64,000 bases of DNA from an uncultured Tessaracoccus sp. Its GTDB lineage: Bacteria > Actinomycetota > Actinomycetes > Propionibacteriales > Propionibacteriaceae. The notes under the pieces were generated by a model that was not told where the DNA came from, did no database searches, and saw only the letters and a program-made list of their open reading frames with translations. The stretch spans positions 124,001-188,000 of the forward strand of contig NZ_CALUCN010000001.1 in the NCBI RefSeq assembly GCF_943914565.1. Direction: 5' to 3'. The translations under genes were made by a program, and so were the position numbers. Positions 15,809-24,104 of the stretch are shown piece after piece (position 1 is the first letter of the stretch; each line of letters starts with the position of its first letter).

Positions 15809-16342
15809 ATGGGAACCGTGAACTTTTTCGGCCTCGAGGTCGACGTGCCAGATGATCCGGTGGCGTTCATCAAGACGAAAGTCATCGAGTTGCTGAACTA
15901 CATGGGCTACGAGTGGCCAGTGACCGACGACGGGACGCTCGATGCCTGGGGCGACCGATGGGCAGCGATCGAGTCGCAGATCAACGGCTACGTCGCATCA
16001 CTCGACGGCGGCGTCGCCCACGTCTCGGCGAACAACGAGGGCGCGGTCGCCAATGCGTTTCTCGCGCACATGCGTGGTGATGACTCCAACGTTGCGTCCC
16101 TGCGCTCGATCGCCGATGCCGCGCCCGTGGCCGCCCAGTCGTATCACGGTGCGGCGCTGCTCGTTCGTGGGCTGCGCGCGTTCGTGATCGGCAAGATCAT
16201 CCTGGACGCTGCGATGCTCGCCGCTGCCATCATCTCCGGCGGCGCCTCGGCAGGCGCGTCGTTCCTCATCCGAACGGGCATCAGCGCGGCGATCAACATC
16301 GCCATCGACCAAGCGATCAACGCGCTGCTGGGAGGAGCCTGA
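15809..16342 (+). CDS. WXG/CpnT-N-like toxin carrier protein
   Basis: 177 residues. The N-terminal part (EVDVPDDPVAFIKTKVIELL) followed by a Trp-containing helix (GDRWAAIESQINGY) resembles the N-terminal trafficking domain of CpnT-type and other WXG100-superfamily toxins. The C-terminal 50 residues are Gly/Ala-rich and hydrophobic (VIGKIILDAAMLAAAIISG), a likely membrane-active segment. In single-chain toxins such a module precedes the nuclease; here it ends in a stop 2 bases before the nuclease gene, which is in a different frame. It probably delivers the nuclease as a separate subunit. Confidence 0.55.
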   Translation: MGTVNFFGLEVDVPDDPVAFIKTKVIELLNYMGYEWPVTDDGTLDAWGDRWAAIESQINGYVASLDGGVAHVSANNEGAVANAFLAHMRGDDSNVASLRSIADAAPVAAQSYHGAALLVRGLRAFVIGKIILDAAMLAAAIISGGASAGASFLIRTGISAAINIAIDQAINALLGGA

Positions 16343-16344
16343 GC

Positions 16345-16929
16345 ATGCCGAAGCCGCAGATTCCCACGCATGCGGGGAGCAAGATCGTTCGCGAGTTCGT
16401 CGAGCGCCTCATCGTCTCGAGCAATCATCGGTTGAAGTACGTCGACGTGCCGCTGCATCGTCCTGGTGGCGGCCGCACGCGATTGAAGCCGGATGTGGTG
16501 TACACCAGTGGCAAGCCGGGCGCTCGCACGCCGTCTGGACCCGTCAAGTACGTGTACACGACGGACTCCGAGGGGCGGCTCGCCTCCGCGCACGCCCGCC
16601 CGCTGCAGTTGCCCGAGAAGATGAAGCGCGGGTCGCACTACCGCAGAACGCCGGGCAAGGAGGCAGGGGACCACGCAGGCCACCTGATCGCCGACCTCTT
16701 CGGTGGATCCGGCAAGCTCGACAACCTCGTCTCGCAGCTCAGTGACGTCAATCTGCGCAGCATGGCAAACTTGGAACGCGACTGGGCGCGACGGATCGCG
16801 AATGGGGAGTCCTTCGACCTCGACATCGTGGTACGTTACGCTGGCGACGGAACCCGGCCAATTGGATTCCGCGTAGTGGAGACGTGCGACGATGGCCGCT
16901 CCTATATTCATTCGATCATGAACAACTGA
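16345..16929 (+). CDS. DNA/RNA non-specific endonuclease toxin (Endonuclea_NS_2-like)
   Basis: 194 residues. The C-terminal half has the Endonuclea_NS_2 pattern of Bacillus LXG toxins such as YeeF: GDHAGHLIADLFGGSGKLDN (109-127, likely catalytic His113), then LVSQLSDVN and LERDWARR, ending in a VVRYAGDGTRPIGFRV strand region. The first 90 residues have no recognised domain. It likely degrades DNA (or RNA) of competitor cells after delivery. Two immunity-like genes follow at once. It begins 2 bases after the carrier stop, so the two are almost certainly co-translated. Confidence 0.75.
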   Translation: MPKPQIPTHAGSKIVREFVERLIVSSNHRLKYVDVPLHRPGGGRTRLKPDVVYTSGKPGARTPSGPVKYVYTTDSEGRLASAHARPLQLPEKMKRGSHYRRTPGKEAGDHAGHLIADLFGGSGKLDNLVSQLSDVNLRSMANLERDWARRIANGESFDLDIVVRYAGDGTRPIGFRVVETCDDGRSYIHSIMNN

Positions 16930-16962
16930 CCCCTGCAACCCCAAGAATGACAGGAACACCAC

Positions 16963-17433
16963 ATGACTTCTTTCCAAGAGTCCTTTGAGGCGCGTACGCC
17001 GGAGTACATTGCTGCGGCGTGGGACTTTGCGGATCGCTCCGACAAGGTCGATCGGCTGTGGGTGTACGTCTCCCATGACCGCGGTGCGTACTACGGCGGC
17101 GCGTTCTATCGTGTTGGTGGCGAGGTGTTCGAGCCGTATCAGCTTTCGAAGGCCATCGGGGGGCTGGACACGTCTCATGACGCACAGATCTGGATGTTCA
17201 ACCGGATCAACGACCAGACCATGGACATGCTTCTGGAGTTGGACGACGTCGAGGAGATGCCGGCGCGGATGATTCTGCGGTTTGACACGGCTGAGCAGTC
17301 GCTCGATGCGGAGTTCTACCATGAGTCGTTGCAGCCGGGTGTGGCGGACGAGGACCTCCGGCCTGAGGCCCGGCTTGCTGATCAATGGTTCGAGCGGTTG
17401 AAGGCGACGGGCAACGATTCTGCGGCGCCGTAG
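16963..17433 (+). CDS. YezG/DUF600-like immunity protein, copy 1
   Basis: 156 residues, acidic, soluble. The plan (VDRLWVYVS strand, a short hairpin, then MILRFDTAEQSLDAEFYHE and a terminal WFERLKATG helix) resembles the YezG-type immunity family that neutralises YeeF nucleases. Position directly after the toxin supports immunity. A hand alignment with the next gene is gapless at 156 positions with about 79% identity; differences cluster at residues 42-67 and 115-150. Copy 1 is the toxin-adjacent and hence most likely cognate protein. Confidence 0.65.
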   Translation: MTSFQESFEARTPEYIAAAWDFADRSDKVDRLWVYVSHDRGAYYGGAFYRVGGEVFEPYQLSKAIGGLDTSHDAQIWMFNRINDQTMDMLLELDDVEEMPARMILRFDTAEQSLDAEFYHESLQPGVADEDLRPEARLADQWFERLKATGNDSAAP

Positions 17434-17472
17434 GCCTACGCACAGTTCATCTCCGATGGTGAGGATCATGGT

Positions 17473-17943
17473 ATGACGTCGTTCAAGGATTCGTTTGAGG
17501 CGCGTACGCCGGAGTACATTGCTGCGGCGTGGGACTTTGCGGATCGTTCCGACAAGGTCGATCGGCTGTGGGTGTATGTCTCCCAAGACCGTGGCGCCTT
17601 GGCTGGCGAGGCCTACTATCAAGTGGGCAATGAGTACTTCCTGCCATACCAGCTGTCGACGGTGATCGAGGGGCTGGACACGTCTCATGACGCGCAGTCG
17701 TGGCTGTTCGACCGGATCAATGATCAGACGCGTGCCATGCTTTTGGAATTGGATGATGTGGCGGAGATGCCGGCGCGGATGATTCTGCGGTTTGACACGG
17801 CTGAGCAGTCGCTGTCGGCTGAGTTCCTCCACGGTGAGTTGCAGCCGGGTGTACCGGACGATGAGCTTCGGCTCGACGCGCGTATCGCCGATGAGTGGTT
17901 CGAGCGGTTGAAGGCGACGGGCAACGATTCGGCTGAGCTGTAG
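17473..17943 (+). CDS. YezG/DUF600-like immunity protein, copy 2
   Basis: A 156-residue paralogue of the preceding gene, offset by exactly 510 bases. The first 37 residues are nearly unchanged, while residues 42-67 (for example ALAGEAYYQ against AYYGGAFYR) differ strongly. Such orphan immunity copies usually protect against related toxins of neighbours; this is inference. No second toxin stands beside it. Its A/T-ending codons set it apart from glmM downstream. Confidence 0.62.
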   Translation: MTSFKDSFEARTPEYIAAAWDFADRSDKVDRLWVYVSQDRGALAGEAYYQVGNEYFLPYQLSTVIEGLDTSHDAQSWLFDRINDQTRAMLLELDDVAEMPARMILRFDTAEQSLSAEFLHGELQPGVPDDELRLDARIADEWFERLKATGNDSAEL

Positions 17944-18000
17944 TACCACGCACGGACGAGCCTCGCCATCGGTGGCACAACGCGAGTAGTGTTTCGTGCC

Positions 18001-19350
18001 ATGGCACGTCTCTTTGGCACCGACGGCGTCCGCGGCACCGCGAACGTCGAGCTCACCGCAGAACTGGCCCTCGATCTCTCGGTGGCCGCCGCCCACGTCC
18101 TCGCCGAGGCGGGTGCGCTCAAGCACAGCCGGCCCTTCGCGATCGTGGGCCGCGACCCGCGCGCCAGCGGCGAGTTCCTCGAGGCCGCGGTCGTCGCCGG
18201 ACTCGCCTCGGCGGGCATCGACGTGGTGCTCGTCGACGTGATCCCCACCCCGGGCGTCGCGTTCCTCGTCGACGAGACCAATGCGGACCTCGGTGTGATG
18301 ATCTCCGCGTCCCACAACGCCATGCCGGACAACGGCATCAAGTTCTTCTCCCGCGGCGGCGTGAAGCTCGCCGACCACCTCGAGGACGCGATCGAACAGC
18401 GCATGGGCGAGGAATGGGAGCGCCCGACGGGGGCCCGCGTCGGGCGGGTACGCACCGACTTCGCGCTGCTGGACCAGTATGTCCGTCACCTCACCGACTC
18501 GTTGGGGGAGACCCGCCTCACAGGCCTCACCGTCGTGATCGACACCGCCAACGGCGCCGCCTCGCGCTCCGCGGTGGAGGCGTTCGAGGCCTGCGGCGCG
18601 GAGGTCGTCGCCATCCACAACCACCCCGACGGGATCAACATCAACGACGACTGCGGATCGACCCACATCGAGAGCCTCAAGGCCAAGGTGGTCGAGGTGG
18701 GGGCGGACCTCGGCATCGCCCTCGACGGCGACGCCGACCGCTGCCTCGCCGTGGACGCGCAGGGCGAGGAGGTCAACGGCGACGAGATCCTCGCGATCCT
18801 GGCCGTCGCGATGCAGGAGGAACACCGCCTCATCTCGGACACCGTCGTCGCGACCGTGATGAGCAACATGGGCCTCACCCAGGCGATGCAGCGGCACGGG
18901 ATCCACGTCGACCGCACGAAGGTGGGCGACCGCTACGTGCTGGAGTCCATGAACGCCAACGGGTTCGCGCTCGGTGGCGAGCAGTCCGGCCACGTCATCA
19001 TCAACGAGTTCGCCAACACCGGCGACGGCACCCTCACCGGCCTGCACCTGGCCGCGCGGATGGTGACCACAGGCAAACCGCTCGCCGAGCTGGCGTCGGT
19101 GATGGAGATCCTGCCGCAGGCGCTCATCAACGTCTCCGGGGTCGACAAGCTGCGCGCCGGCACCGACAACGACGTGCACCACGCCGTGGCGGAGGCGTCG
19201 CAGCGGCTCGGCGACCGCGGACGGGTCCTCCTCCGCCCGTCGGGCACCGAGCCCGTCGTGCGGGTGATGGTCGAGGCGCCCACCCAGGGCGAGGCCGACG
19301 AGGTGGCGCAGTCCCTGGCCGCCGTCGTGCGGGCGCGGCTGGCGCTCTGA
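18001..19350 (+). CDS. glmM: Phosphoglucosamine mutase
   Basis: 449 residues. GlmM converts glucosamine-6-phosphate to glucosamine-1-phosphate for UDP-GlcNAc and peptidoglycan synthesis. It shows MARLFGTDGVRG at the N-terminus, phosphoserine Ser104 in ISASHNAMPDNG, the metal loop ALDGDADR, the sugar loop GGEQSGHVI and the phosphate site RPSGTEPVVRVMVE. The ATG at 18001 was chosen (MFRAMARL in the longer frame); TAGTGT (17987-17992) ends 8 nt upstream. Separated from rpsI by the toxin island. Confidence 0.96.
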   Translation: MARLFGTDGVRGTANVELTAELALDLSVAAAHVLAEAGALKHSRPFAIVGRDPRASGEFLEAAVVAGLASAGIDVVLVDVIPTPGVAFLVDETNADLGVMISASHNAMPDNGIKFFSRGGVKLADHLEDAIEQRMGEEWERPTGARVGRVRTDFALLDQYVRHLTDSLGETRLTGLTVVIDTANGAASRSAVEAFEACGAEVVAIHNHPDGININDDCGSTHIESLKAKVVEVGADLGIALDGDADRCLAVDAQGEEVNGDEILAILAVAMQEEHRLISDTVVATVMSNMGLTQAMQRHGIHVDRTKVGDRYVLESMNANGFALGGEQSGHVIINEFANTGDGTLTGLHLAARMVTTGKPLAELASVMEILPQALINVSGVDKLRAGTDNDVHHAVAEASQRLGDRGRVLLRPSGTEPVVRVMVEAPTQGEADEVAQSLAAVVRARLAL

Positions 19351-19416
19351 CGCCCACCGCTGGCGGCCCCGGCACGGACCACTAGGATCGGGGCACGACG
19401 AGACACGAGGACCCAC

Positions 19417-20151
19417 ATGATCGCAGAACCCTCCGAACAGCGACGACTGCTGCGGCTGTCCGAACTCGACGCCGACCTGGCGCGGGTGACGCACGCGGCC
19501 AGGACGTTGCCCCAGCACGAGACGATCCGCACCCTGATGGAGGCGCGACAGGAGGTCGGTGATGCGCTCACCAGCGCCACGACCGAGGCCGACGACCTCG
19601 AGGTGGCGACGAGGCGCGCCGAGTCCGACCTCGTCCCGGTCCGGGCGCGACTCGAACGGGACCAGCAGCGCGTCGACGCCGGCGAGGTGACCGACGCCCG
19701 CGCGTTGCAGGGCCTGCTCGACGAGATCGCGCACCTGCGCGGACGCATTGGCGACCTCGAGGACGCCCAGCTCGACGTGATGGGCCGGGCGGAGGAGGCC
19801 CGCGCACGTCGCGACGAGCTCTCGGCCCGCAAGTCGGAGATCGAGCAGGAGCTCCGCGACGAGGTGCGCGCCCGCGACGAGGCCGCCCAGGGGCTCAAGC
19901 AGGAAGCCCAAGGGCTCGTCCAGCGACGCAAGGAGGCCGCGGCCGGGGTGCCGCAGGACCTGGGCAAGCTCTACGAGCGGCTCCGCGCCACCACCGGCAT
20001 CGGCGCCGCCCGCCTCGTCGAGAGCCGCTGCGGTGGCTGCCGGCTCCAGCTGAACGTCTCCGATCTCGCCGCGCTCACCAAGCTGCCGGCCAATCAGGTC
20101 GCCCGCTGCCCCGAGTGCGACCGGATCCTCGTGCGCGTCCCGGCGCACTGA
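19417..20151 (+). CDS. Coiled-coil zinc-ribbon protein (zf-RING_7/DUF164)
   Basis: 244 residues. A long heptad-rich coiled coil (about 15-190) is followed by a C4 zinc ribbon with CGGC and CPEC pairs separated by about 27 residues. Proteins of this C4-type zinc-ribbon family are found across actinobacteria, often close to RNase H or DNA-metabolism genes, and are linked to nucleic acid or stress functions that remain poorly defined. A TAGGAT -10 box sits at 19384-19389, giving a short leader. The RNB nuclease follows after 19 bases. Confidence 0.8.
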   Translation: MIAEPSEQRRLLRLSELDADLARVTHAARTLPQHETIRTLMEARQEVGDALTSATTEADDLEVATRRAESDLVPVRARLERDQQRVDAGEVTDARALQGLLDEIAHLRGRIGDLEDAQLDVMGRAEEARARRDELSARKSEIEQELRDEVRARDEAAQGLKQEAQGLVQRRKEAAAGVPQDLGKLYERLRATTGIGAARLVESRCGGCRLQLNVSDLAALTKLPANQVARCPECDRILVRVPAH

Positions 20152-20170
20152 GCCGCGGAAGGAGCCCCAC

Positions 20171-21604
20171 ATGCGCCGCCACCGTCTCGACCGGGTCCCA
20201 GCCGAGGCCAGGGACGCGATCGCTCGGCTCCAGGGCGAGCTCGAGCTGCCGGTCGACTTCCCGGCCGACGTGCTGGACCAGGCGGAGGAGTTGCGACGCC
20301 ACCCGCCCGCGCCCGACGAGCACCGGGACCTGACTGGGGTCGAGTTCGTCACGATCGACCCCGCCTCGTCGATGGACCTCGACCAGGCCGTGCACATTGA
20401 GCGCGAGGACGACGGTTACCTGGTTCGCTACGCGATCGCCGACGTCGGCCACTGGATCGAGCCCGGATCACCCATCGACGAGGAGGCCCATCGTCGCGGC
20501 CAGACGCTCTACGCGCCGGGTGCCCGCGTCCCGTTGCACCCGCCGGCGCTGTCGGAGGACGCCGCGTCGCTCCTGGCCGACGGGCGCCCCCGCCCCGCGG
20601 TGGTGTGGAGCATGCACCTGGACGCCCGCGGGGAGGTGCGCGAGGCGCAGGTCGAGCGCGCGGTGGTGCGCAACCGCGCGAAGCTGGACTACGTCGGCGT
20701 GCAGGCGGACCTCGACGCCGGCCGCGCTCACCCGAGCATCGCGCTGCTCCCGGAGGTCGGCGAGCTGCGCCAGCGCCTCGAGGCCGAGCGCGGCGGCATC
20801 TCGCTGAACCTGCCCGAGCAGGAGATCGAGGAACGCAACGGCGAGTGGACGCTCACGCTGCGCGCGTTGCAGCCCGTGGAGGACCACAACGCCCAGATCT
20901 CCCTGCTCACCGGGTTCGTCGCGGCGCGCATGCAGCTCGACGGTGGCACAGGCGTCCTGCGCACGCTGCCGCCCGCCGAGCAGGAGGCGATCGATCGCCT
21001 GAAGCGCGCGGCGCGGACGATCGGCGTGCCGTGGTCCGACGACGAGACCTACCCCGAGTTCGTGCGCCGCCTCGACCCCAATGACCCGCGCGAGCTGGCA
21101 GTGCTGCTGGAGTGCACCCTGCTGTTCCGCGGGGCCGACTACCGCTCCTTCCACGGGCAGGCGCCCGAGGACGGCGTTGTGCAGGCCGCGCTCGGCGCGC
21201 CCTACGCGCACACCACCGCGCCCCTGCGGCGTCTGGTGGACCGCTACGTGCTGGAGACCTGCGTCGCGCTCCACGCCGGCCGTGCGGTGCCCGACTGGGT
21301 GCTCGAGGGGCAGGACCGGCTGCCGGAGATCATGCGCGAGTCCGGCCGACGGGCGCGCAGCTACGAGCGTGCGGTGCTGGACATCGCGGAGGCGTTGATG
21401 CTCGTCGGACACGAGGGTGACGTGCTCGACGGGGTCCTCGTCGACGTGGACCCCAAACGGAGGCGCGGGGTCGTCCAGGTCCCCGCGTCCGCGCTGGAGT
21501 TGCAGGTCAGCGCGGACCCGGCCGACGTCGGGACCGAGATCCGGGTCCGCGTGGACAGGGTCGACGTCGCGCACGGCAAGGTGCGCGTGACCAAGGTGCG
21601 CTGA
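20171..21604 (+). CDS. RNB-domain ribonuclease (RNase II/R-like)
   Basis: 477 residues. The RNB catalytic core has the Asp cluster DPASSMDLDQA (Asp63, Asp69, Asp71) and a YAIADVGHWI segment; the C-terminal 60 residues look like a small beta domain (RVRVDRVDVAHGKVRV). It lacks the N-terminal cold-shock domains of full RNase R, as do most short actinobacterial RNB proteins. It should degrade RNA 3' to 5'. AAGGAG stands 8 nt before the ATG. The preceding zinc-ribbon gene is probably in the same operon. Confidence 0.87.
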   Translation: MRRHRLDRVPAEARDAIARLQGELELPVDFPADVLDQAEELRRHPPAPDEHRDLTGVEFVTIDPASSMDLDQAVHIEREDDGYLVRYAIADVGHWIEPGSPIDEEAHRRGQTLYAPGARVPLHPPALSEDAASLLADGRPRPAVVWSMHLDARGEVREAQVERAVVRNRAKLDYVGVQADLDAGRAHPSIALLPEVGELRQRLEAERGGISLNLPEQEIEERNGEWTLTLRALQPVEDHNAQISLLTGFVAARMQLDGGTGVLRTLPPAEQEAIDRLKRAARTIGVPWSDDETYPEFVRRLDPNDPRELAVLLECTLLFRGADYRSFHGQAPEDGVVQAALGAPYAHTTAPLRRLVDRYVLETCVALHAGRAVPDWVLEGQDRLPEIMRESGRRARSYERAVLDIAEALMLVGHEGDVLDGVLVDVDPKRRRGVVQVPASALELQVSADPADVGTEIRVRVDRVDVAHGKVRVTKVR

Positions 21605-21605
21605 C

Positions 21606-22295
21606 TCAACGCACCTGCGCGAACGCCTCGACGTCCTTCGTCGTGCCCGTCACCTGGATGAGGTCCCCGGCGTTCACGATCGTGCCGCGCACGATCGGCA
21701 TCCACCCCAGCGACGGCGATCGCACCGCGACCGCCTTCACCCGGTGGTGACGCCACAGCGCGTCCTCGTCGATCGGCCCGCCGGCCATGTCCTGCGGCAC
21801 CTCGGTGCGCACGAGCGCGAGTCCCGTGCCGATCTCGATGTAGTCCAGCAGCGCGCCCCGCACGCGGTGCGCGACGCGGCGCCCCATCTCCGTCTCGGGG
21901 TAGACGACGTGGTGGACGCCCAGCTGCGAGAGGATCCGTCCGTGCGCGTGGCTCGTGGCCTTGGCCCAGACGCTCTCGACCCCCAGCTCGAGCAGGAGCG
22001 AGCAGGTGAGGATGCTCGCCTCGAGGTTCGAGCCGATCGCGACGACGACGCGGTCGAACTCCTCCAGCGAGAGCTCCTGCAGCGCCTTCTCGTCGGTGGT
22101 GTCGGCGCGCACGACGCGGGTCAGCTGCCCGTCGTAGCGCTGGACGAGTTCCTCGTCGACGTCGATGCCGAACACGTCGGCGTCGATCGACATCAGCTCG
22201 AGTGCGACCGAGGCCCCGAACCGGCCGAGCCCGATGACGGCGACGGTGTCGGCGCGGGCGTCGTGGACGGAGCGGCGGGTGAACATGCTAGCCAA
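21606..22295 (-). CDS. trkA: Trk/Ktr potassium uptake regulatory subunit (RCK domain)
   Basis: 229 residues. An N-terminal RCK_N Rossmann domain (VAVIGLGRFGASVALEL; acidic strand end FGIDVD) is followed by an RCK_C domain near 140-225. It gates the TrkH channel encoded upstream in response to nucleotides. Start choice is uncertain: a TTG at 22295 has AGGAAAGG 7 nt upstream, whereas the ATG at 22286 lies one base after the trkH stop but 16 nt from that site. The TTG start is given here. Confidence 0.88.
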   Translation of the reverse strand: MASMFTRRSVHDARADTVAVIGLGRFGASVALELMSIDADVFGIDVDEELVQRYDGQLTRVVRADTTDEKALQELSLEEFDRVVVAIGSNLEASILTCSLLLELGVESVWAKATSHAHGRILSQLGVHHVVYPETEMGRRVAHRVRGALLDYIEIGTGLALVRTEVPQDMAGGPIDEDALWRHHRVKAVAVRSPSLGWMPIVRGTIVNAGDLIQVTGTTKDVEAFAQVR

Positions 22296-23619
22296 TGATC
22301 GGCCTTTCCTTCGGGAGTTCGTGATGGCGACGAGGCTTGGGGCGGGCGAGCGCGGTGGCGACCGTGATCGGGCCGAGACGGCCGATGATCATGAGGCCGA
22401 TGACGATGAGCTGCCCGACGGGGTGCAGGTACGGCGTGATGCCCGTCGAGAGGCCGACGGTGCCGAACGCGGAGACCGCCTCGAACAAGGTCTCGTCGAG
22501 CGTGAAGGGCGTGATGAGGAGCAGCCCCAGCGTCGCGAGCGCGACGACGAGGGCGGCGAGCATCGTCACCGTGATCGCCTGCCGGTGCACCGAGCGCGAG
22601 AGCCGCTTGCCGAAGATGTTCACCGCGGCCTCACCTCGGATCTCGGTCCAGGCGATGAAGCACAGCACGAGCATCGTCGTGATCTTGATGCCGCCAGCGG
22701 TGCCGGCCGGGCCGCCGCCGATGAACATCAGGGAGTCCATGCCGAACAGCGTCGCGTCCTGCATGGCGCCGATGTCGACGGAGTTGAAGCCCGCGGTACG
22801 GCTCACGACTGCCTGGAACATCCCCGCCAGGACCTTCTGTGACGCGGGGAGCGGGCCGAGCGTGCCGGGGTTGCGCCACTCCAGCACGGTGATGTACAGC
22901 GTCGAGCCCACGAGGAGCACGACGGTGCCGAACAGCACCATGCGGGTGTTCATCGACCAGCGCCTCGGCCAGCGGAACTCCCGCGCCAGCTGGTGCAGGA
23001 CCGGGAAGCCGAGCCCGCCGAGCACGATTGCGGCCATGATCGGCAGGCACACGAACCAGTCGCCGACGAACAGGGTCATGTTGCCGGGGAACAGCGAGAA
23101 CCCTGCGTTGTTGAAGGCCGAGACCGCGTGGAACAGCCCGTACCACAGCGACTGTCCGACGGGCAGCCCGAGCGTGAGGAACCGCAGCGTGAGCGCCACC
23201 ATGACGAGGCCCTCGATGAGCAGCCCCGTGCGCAGCACCCGGATGAGCAGTGGTCCGAGGTGCCCCACCGACGAGTGGGCCTCCGTCGCGGCGGTGATGC
23301 GACGCTCGAGCGAGACGCGCTTCAGGACGCCGAAGCCGAGGATCGTCGCGAGGCTCATCACGCCGAACCCGCCGATCTGGATGAGGGCCATGATGACCAC
23401 GTGCCCGAACGGGGTCCAGAACGTCGGCACGTCGACGTCGCTCAGCCCCGTCACGCACAGCGCCGACGTGGCGGTGAAAAGCGCGGGCAGCAGCGGGATG
23501 CCTCCCGGGGCGCGGGTGGAGACGGGGAGGGTGAGCAGGCCGGTGCCCACGACGAGCGCCAGCAGGAATCCGAACAGGATCGTCCGCGCCGGGCGCGGAC
23601 CCCTGATGCGTTGGGCCAC
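22288..23619 (-). CDS. trkH: TrkH/KtrB-type potassium transporter
   Basis: 443 residues with about 10 membrane segments and four K-channel-like pore loops: SALCVTGLSDVD, SAFNNAGFSLF, SRTAGFNSVD and SAFGTVGLSTG, each with the selectivity-filter glycine. It carries K+ across the membrane together with the RCK protein encoded downstream, which overlaps it by a few bases. The GTG start is supported by TAGACT (23626-23631) ending 6 nt upstream (leaderless). Confidence 0.92.
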   Translation of the reverse strand: MAQRIRGPRPARTILFGFLLALVVGTGLLTLPVSTRAPGGIPLLPALFTATSALCVTGLSDVDVPTFWTPFGHVVIMALIQIGGFGVMSLATILGFGVLKRVSLERRITAATEAHSSVGHLGPLLIRVLRTGLLIEGLVMVALTLRFLTLGLPVGQSLWYGLFHAVSAFNNAGFSLFPGNMTLFVGDWFVCLPIMAAIVLGGLGFPVLHQLAREFRWPRRWSMNTRMVLFGTVVLLVGSTLYITVLEWRNPGTLGPLPASQKVLAGMFQAVVSRTAGFNSVDIGAMQDATLFGMDSLMFIGGGPAGTAGGIKITTMLVLCFIAWTEIRGEAAVNIFGKRLSRSVHRQAITVTMLAALVVALATLGLLLITPFTLDETLFEAVSAFGTVGLSTGITPYLHPVGQLIVIGLMIIGRLGPITVATALARPKPRRHHELPKERPIIG

Positions 23620-23713
23620 GTGGGGAGTCTACGCCTCCCGGCGCCGGTTTGGCTCGTCGCGGCTGGGGTGCGGAGTTCTCGTCGCAGGACCTGAGCGGGT
23701 AGGCTGGGACGTC

Positions 23714-24078
23714 GGACGAGTCGGCCGGATGATCGCGGCCCCCGACGGGGGTTGAGGAAAGTCCGGGCTCCACAGGGCAGGGTGGTGGGTAACGCCCACC
23801 CGGGGTGACCCGCGGGACAGTGCCACAGAAAGCAGACCGCCTGGCGACAGGTAAGGGTGAAACGGTGGTGCAAGAGACCACCAGCGCTCCGGGCGACCGG
23901 AGCGGCTCGGCAAACCCCACCCGGAGCAAGACCAAGAAGGCCGGTCCGCCGGCCGCGGACACCGTCCGAGTGCGGCTCGCACGAGGTGTCCGGGTGGGTC
24001 GCACGAGCGGCGCGGCAACGCGTCGCCGGAGATGGATGATCATCCTCGACAGAACCCGGCTTACAGGCCGACTCGTCC
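23714..24078 (+). ncRNA. rnpB: RNase P RNA (A type)
   Basis: The catalytic RNA that matures tRNA 5' ends. Conserved blocks are visible: GAGGAAAGTCCGGGCTCC near 23754, ACAGAAAGCAGACCGCC near 23825 and CAGAACCCGGCTTAC near 24051. The ends pair: GGACGAGTCGGCC at 23714 with GGCCGACTCGTCC at 24066-24078, closing P1. A TAGGCT -10 box lies at 23700-23705. The end points are estimated from the P1 helix. Confidence 0.95.
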
Positions 24079-24104
24079 CCACTCCCCTCCCGGCGACGGG
24101 CGGG

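Larger units (their letters stand above)
16963..17943 (+). repeat. Tandem gene duplication of the immunity gene
   Basis: Two copies of 471 bases lie 510 bases apart, with long identical DNA tracts (for example the 40-odd bases after 16985 and 17495) and diverged central parts. The 39-base spacer between the copies does not resemble the spacer before copy 1. Confidence 0.85.
14913..17986 (+). other. Polymorphic-toxin island between rpsI and glmM
   Basis: About 3 kb lies between the rpsI terminator and the glmM promoter, in a place where rpsI and glmM are normally neighbours in actinobacteria. It holds six same-strand genes: YbaB-like, small helical, WXG/CpnT-like carrier, nuclease and two immunity paralogues. 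The immunity genes use noticeably more A/T-ending codons (ttg, gat, att) than the flanking genes, consistent with horizontal gain. No integrase, att repeat or tRNA is present at the edges. Confidence 0.7.

Noticed and set aside
16325..16345. A sequencing frameshift that splits one toxin gene in two.
   Set aside because: The nuclease ORF has its own ATG two bases after the carrier stop and both products have sensible ends, so a real gene boundary is favoured; kept as a testable point in the findings.
16144..20397. A minus-strand open frame of 1417 codons opposite the immunity genes, glmM and the zinc-ribbon gene.
   Set aside because: It is antisense to well-supported genes, has no family motif and is Arg/Val/His-rich in the manner of a high-GC shadow frame.
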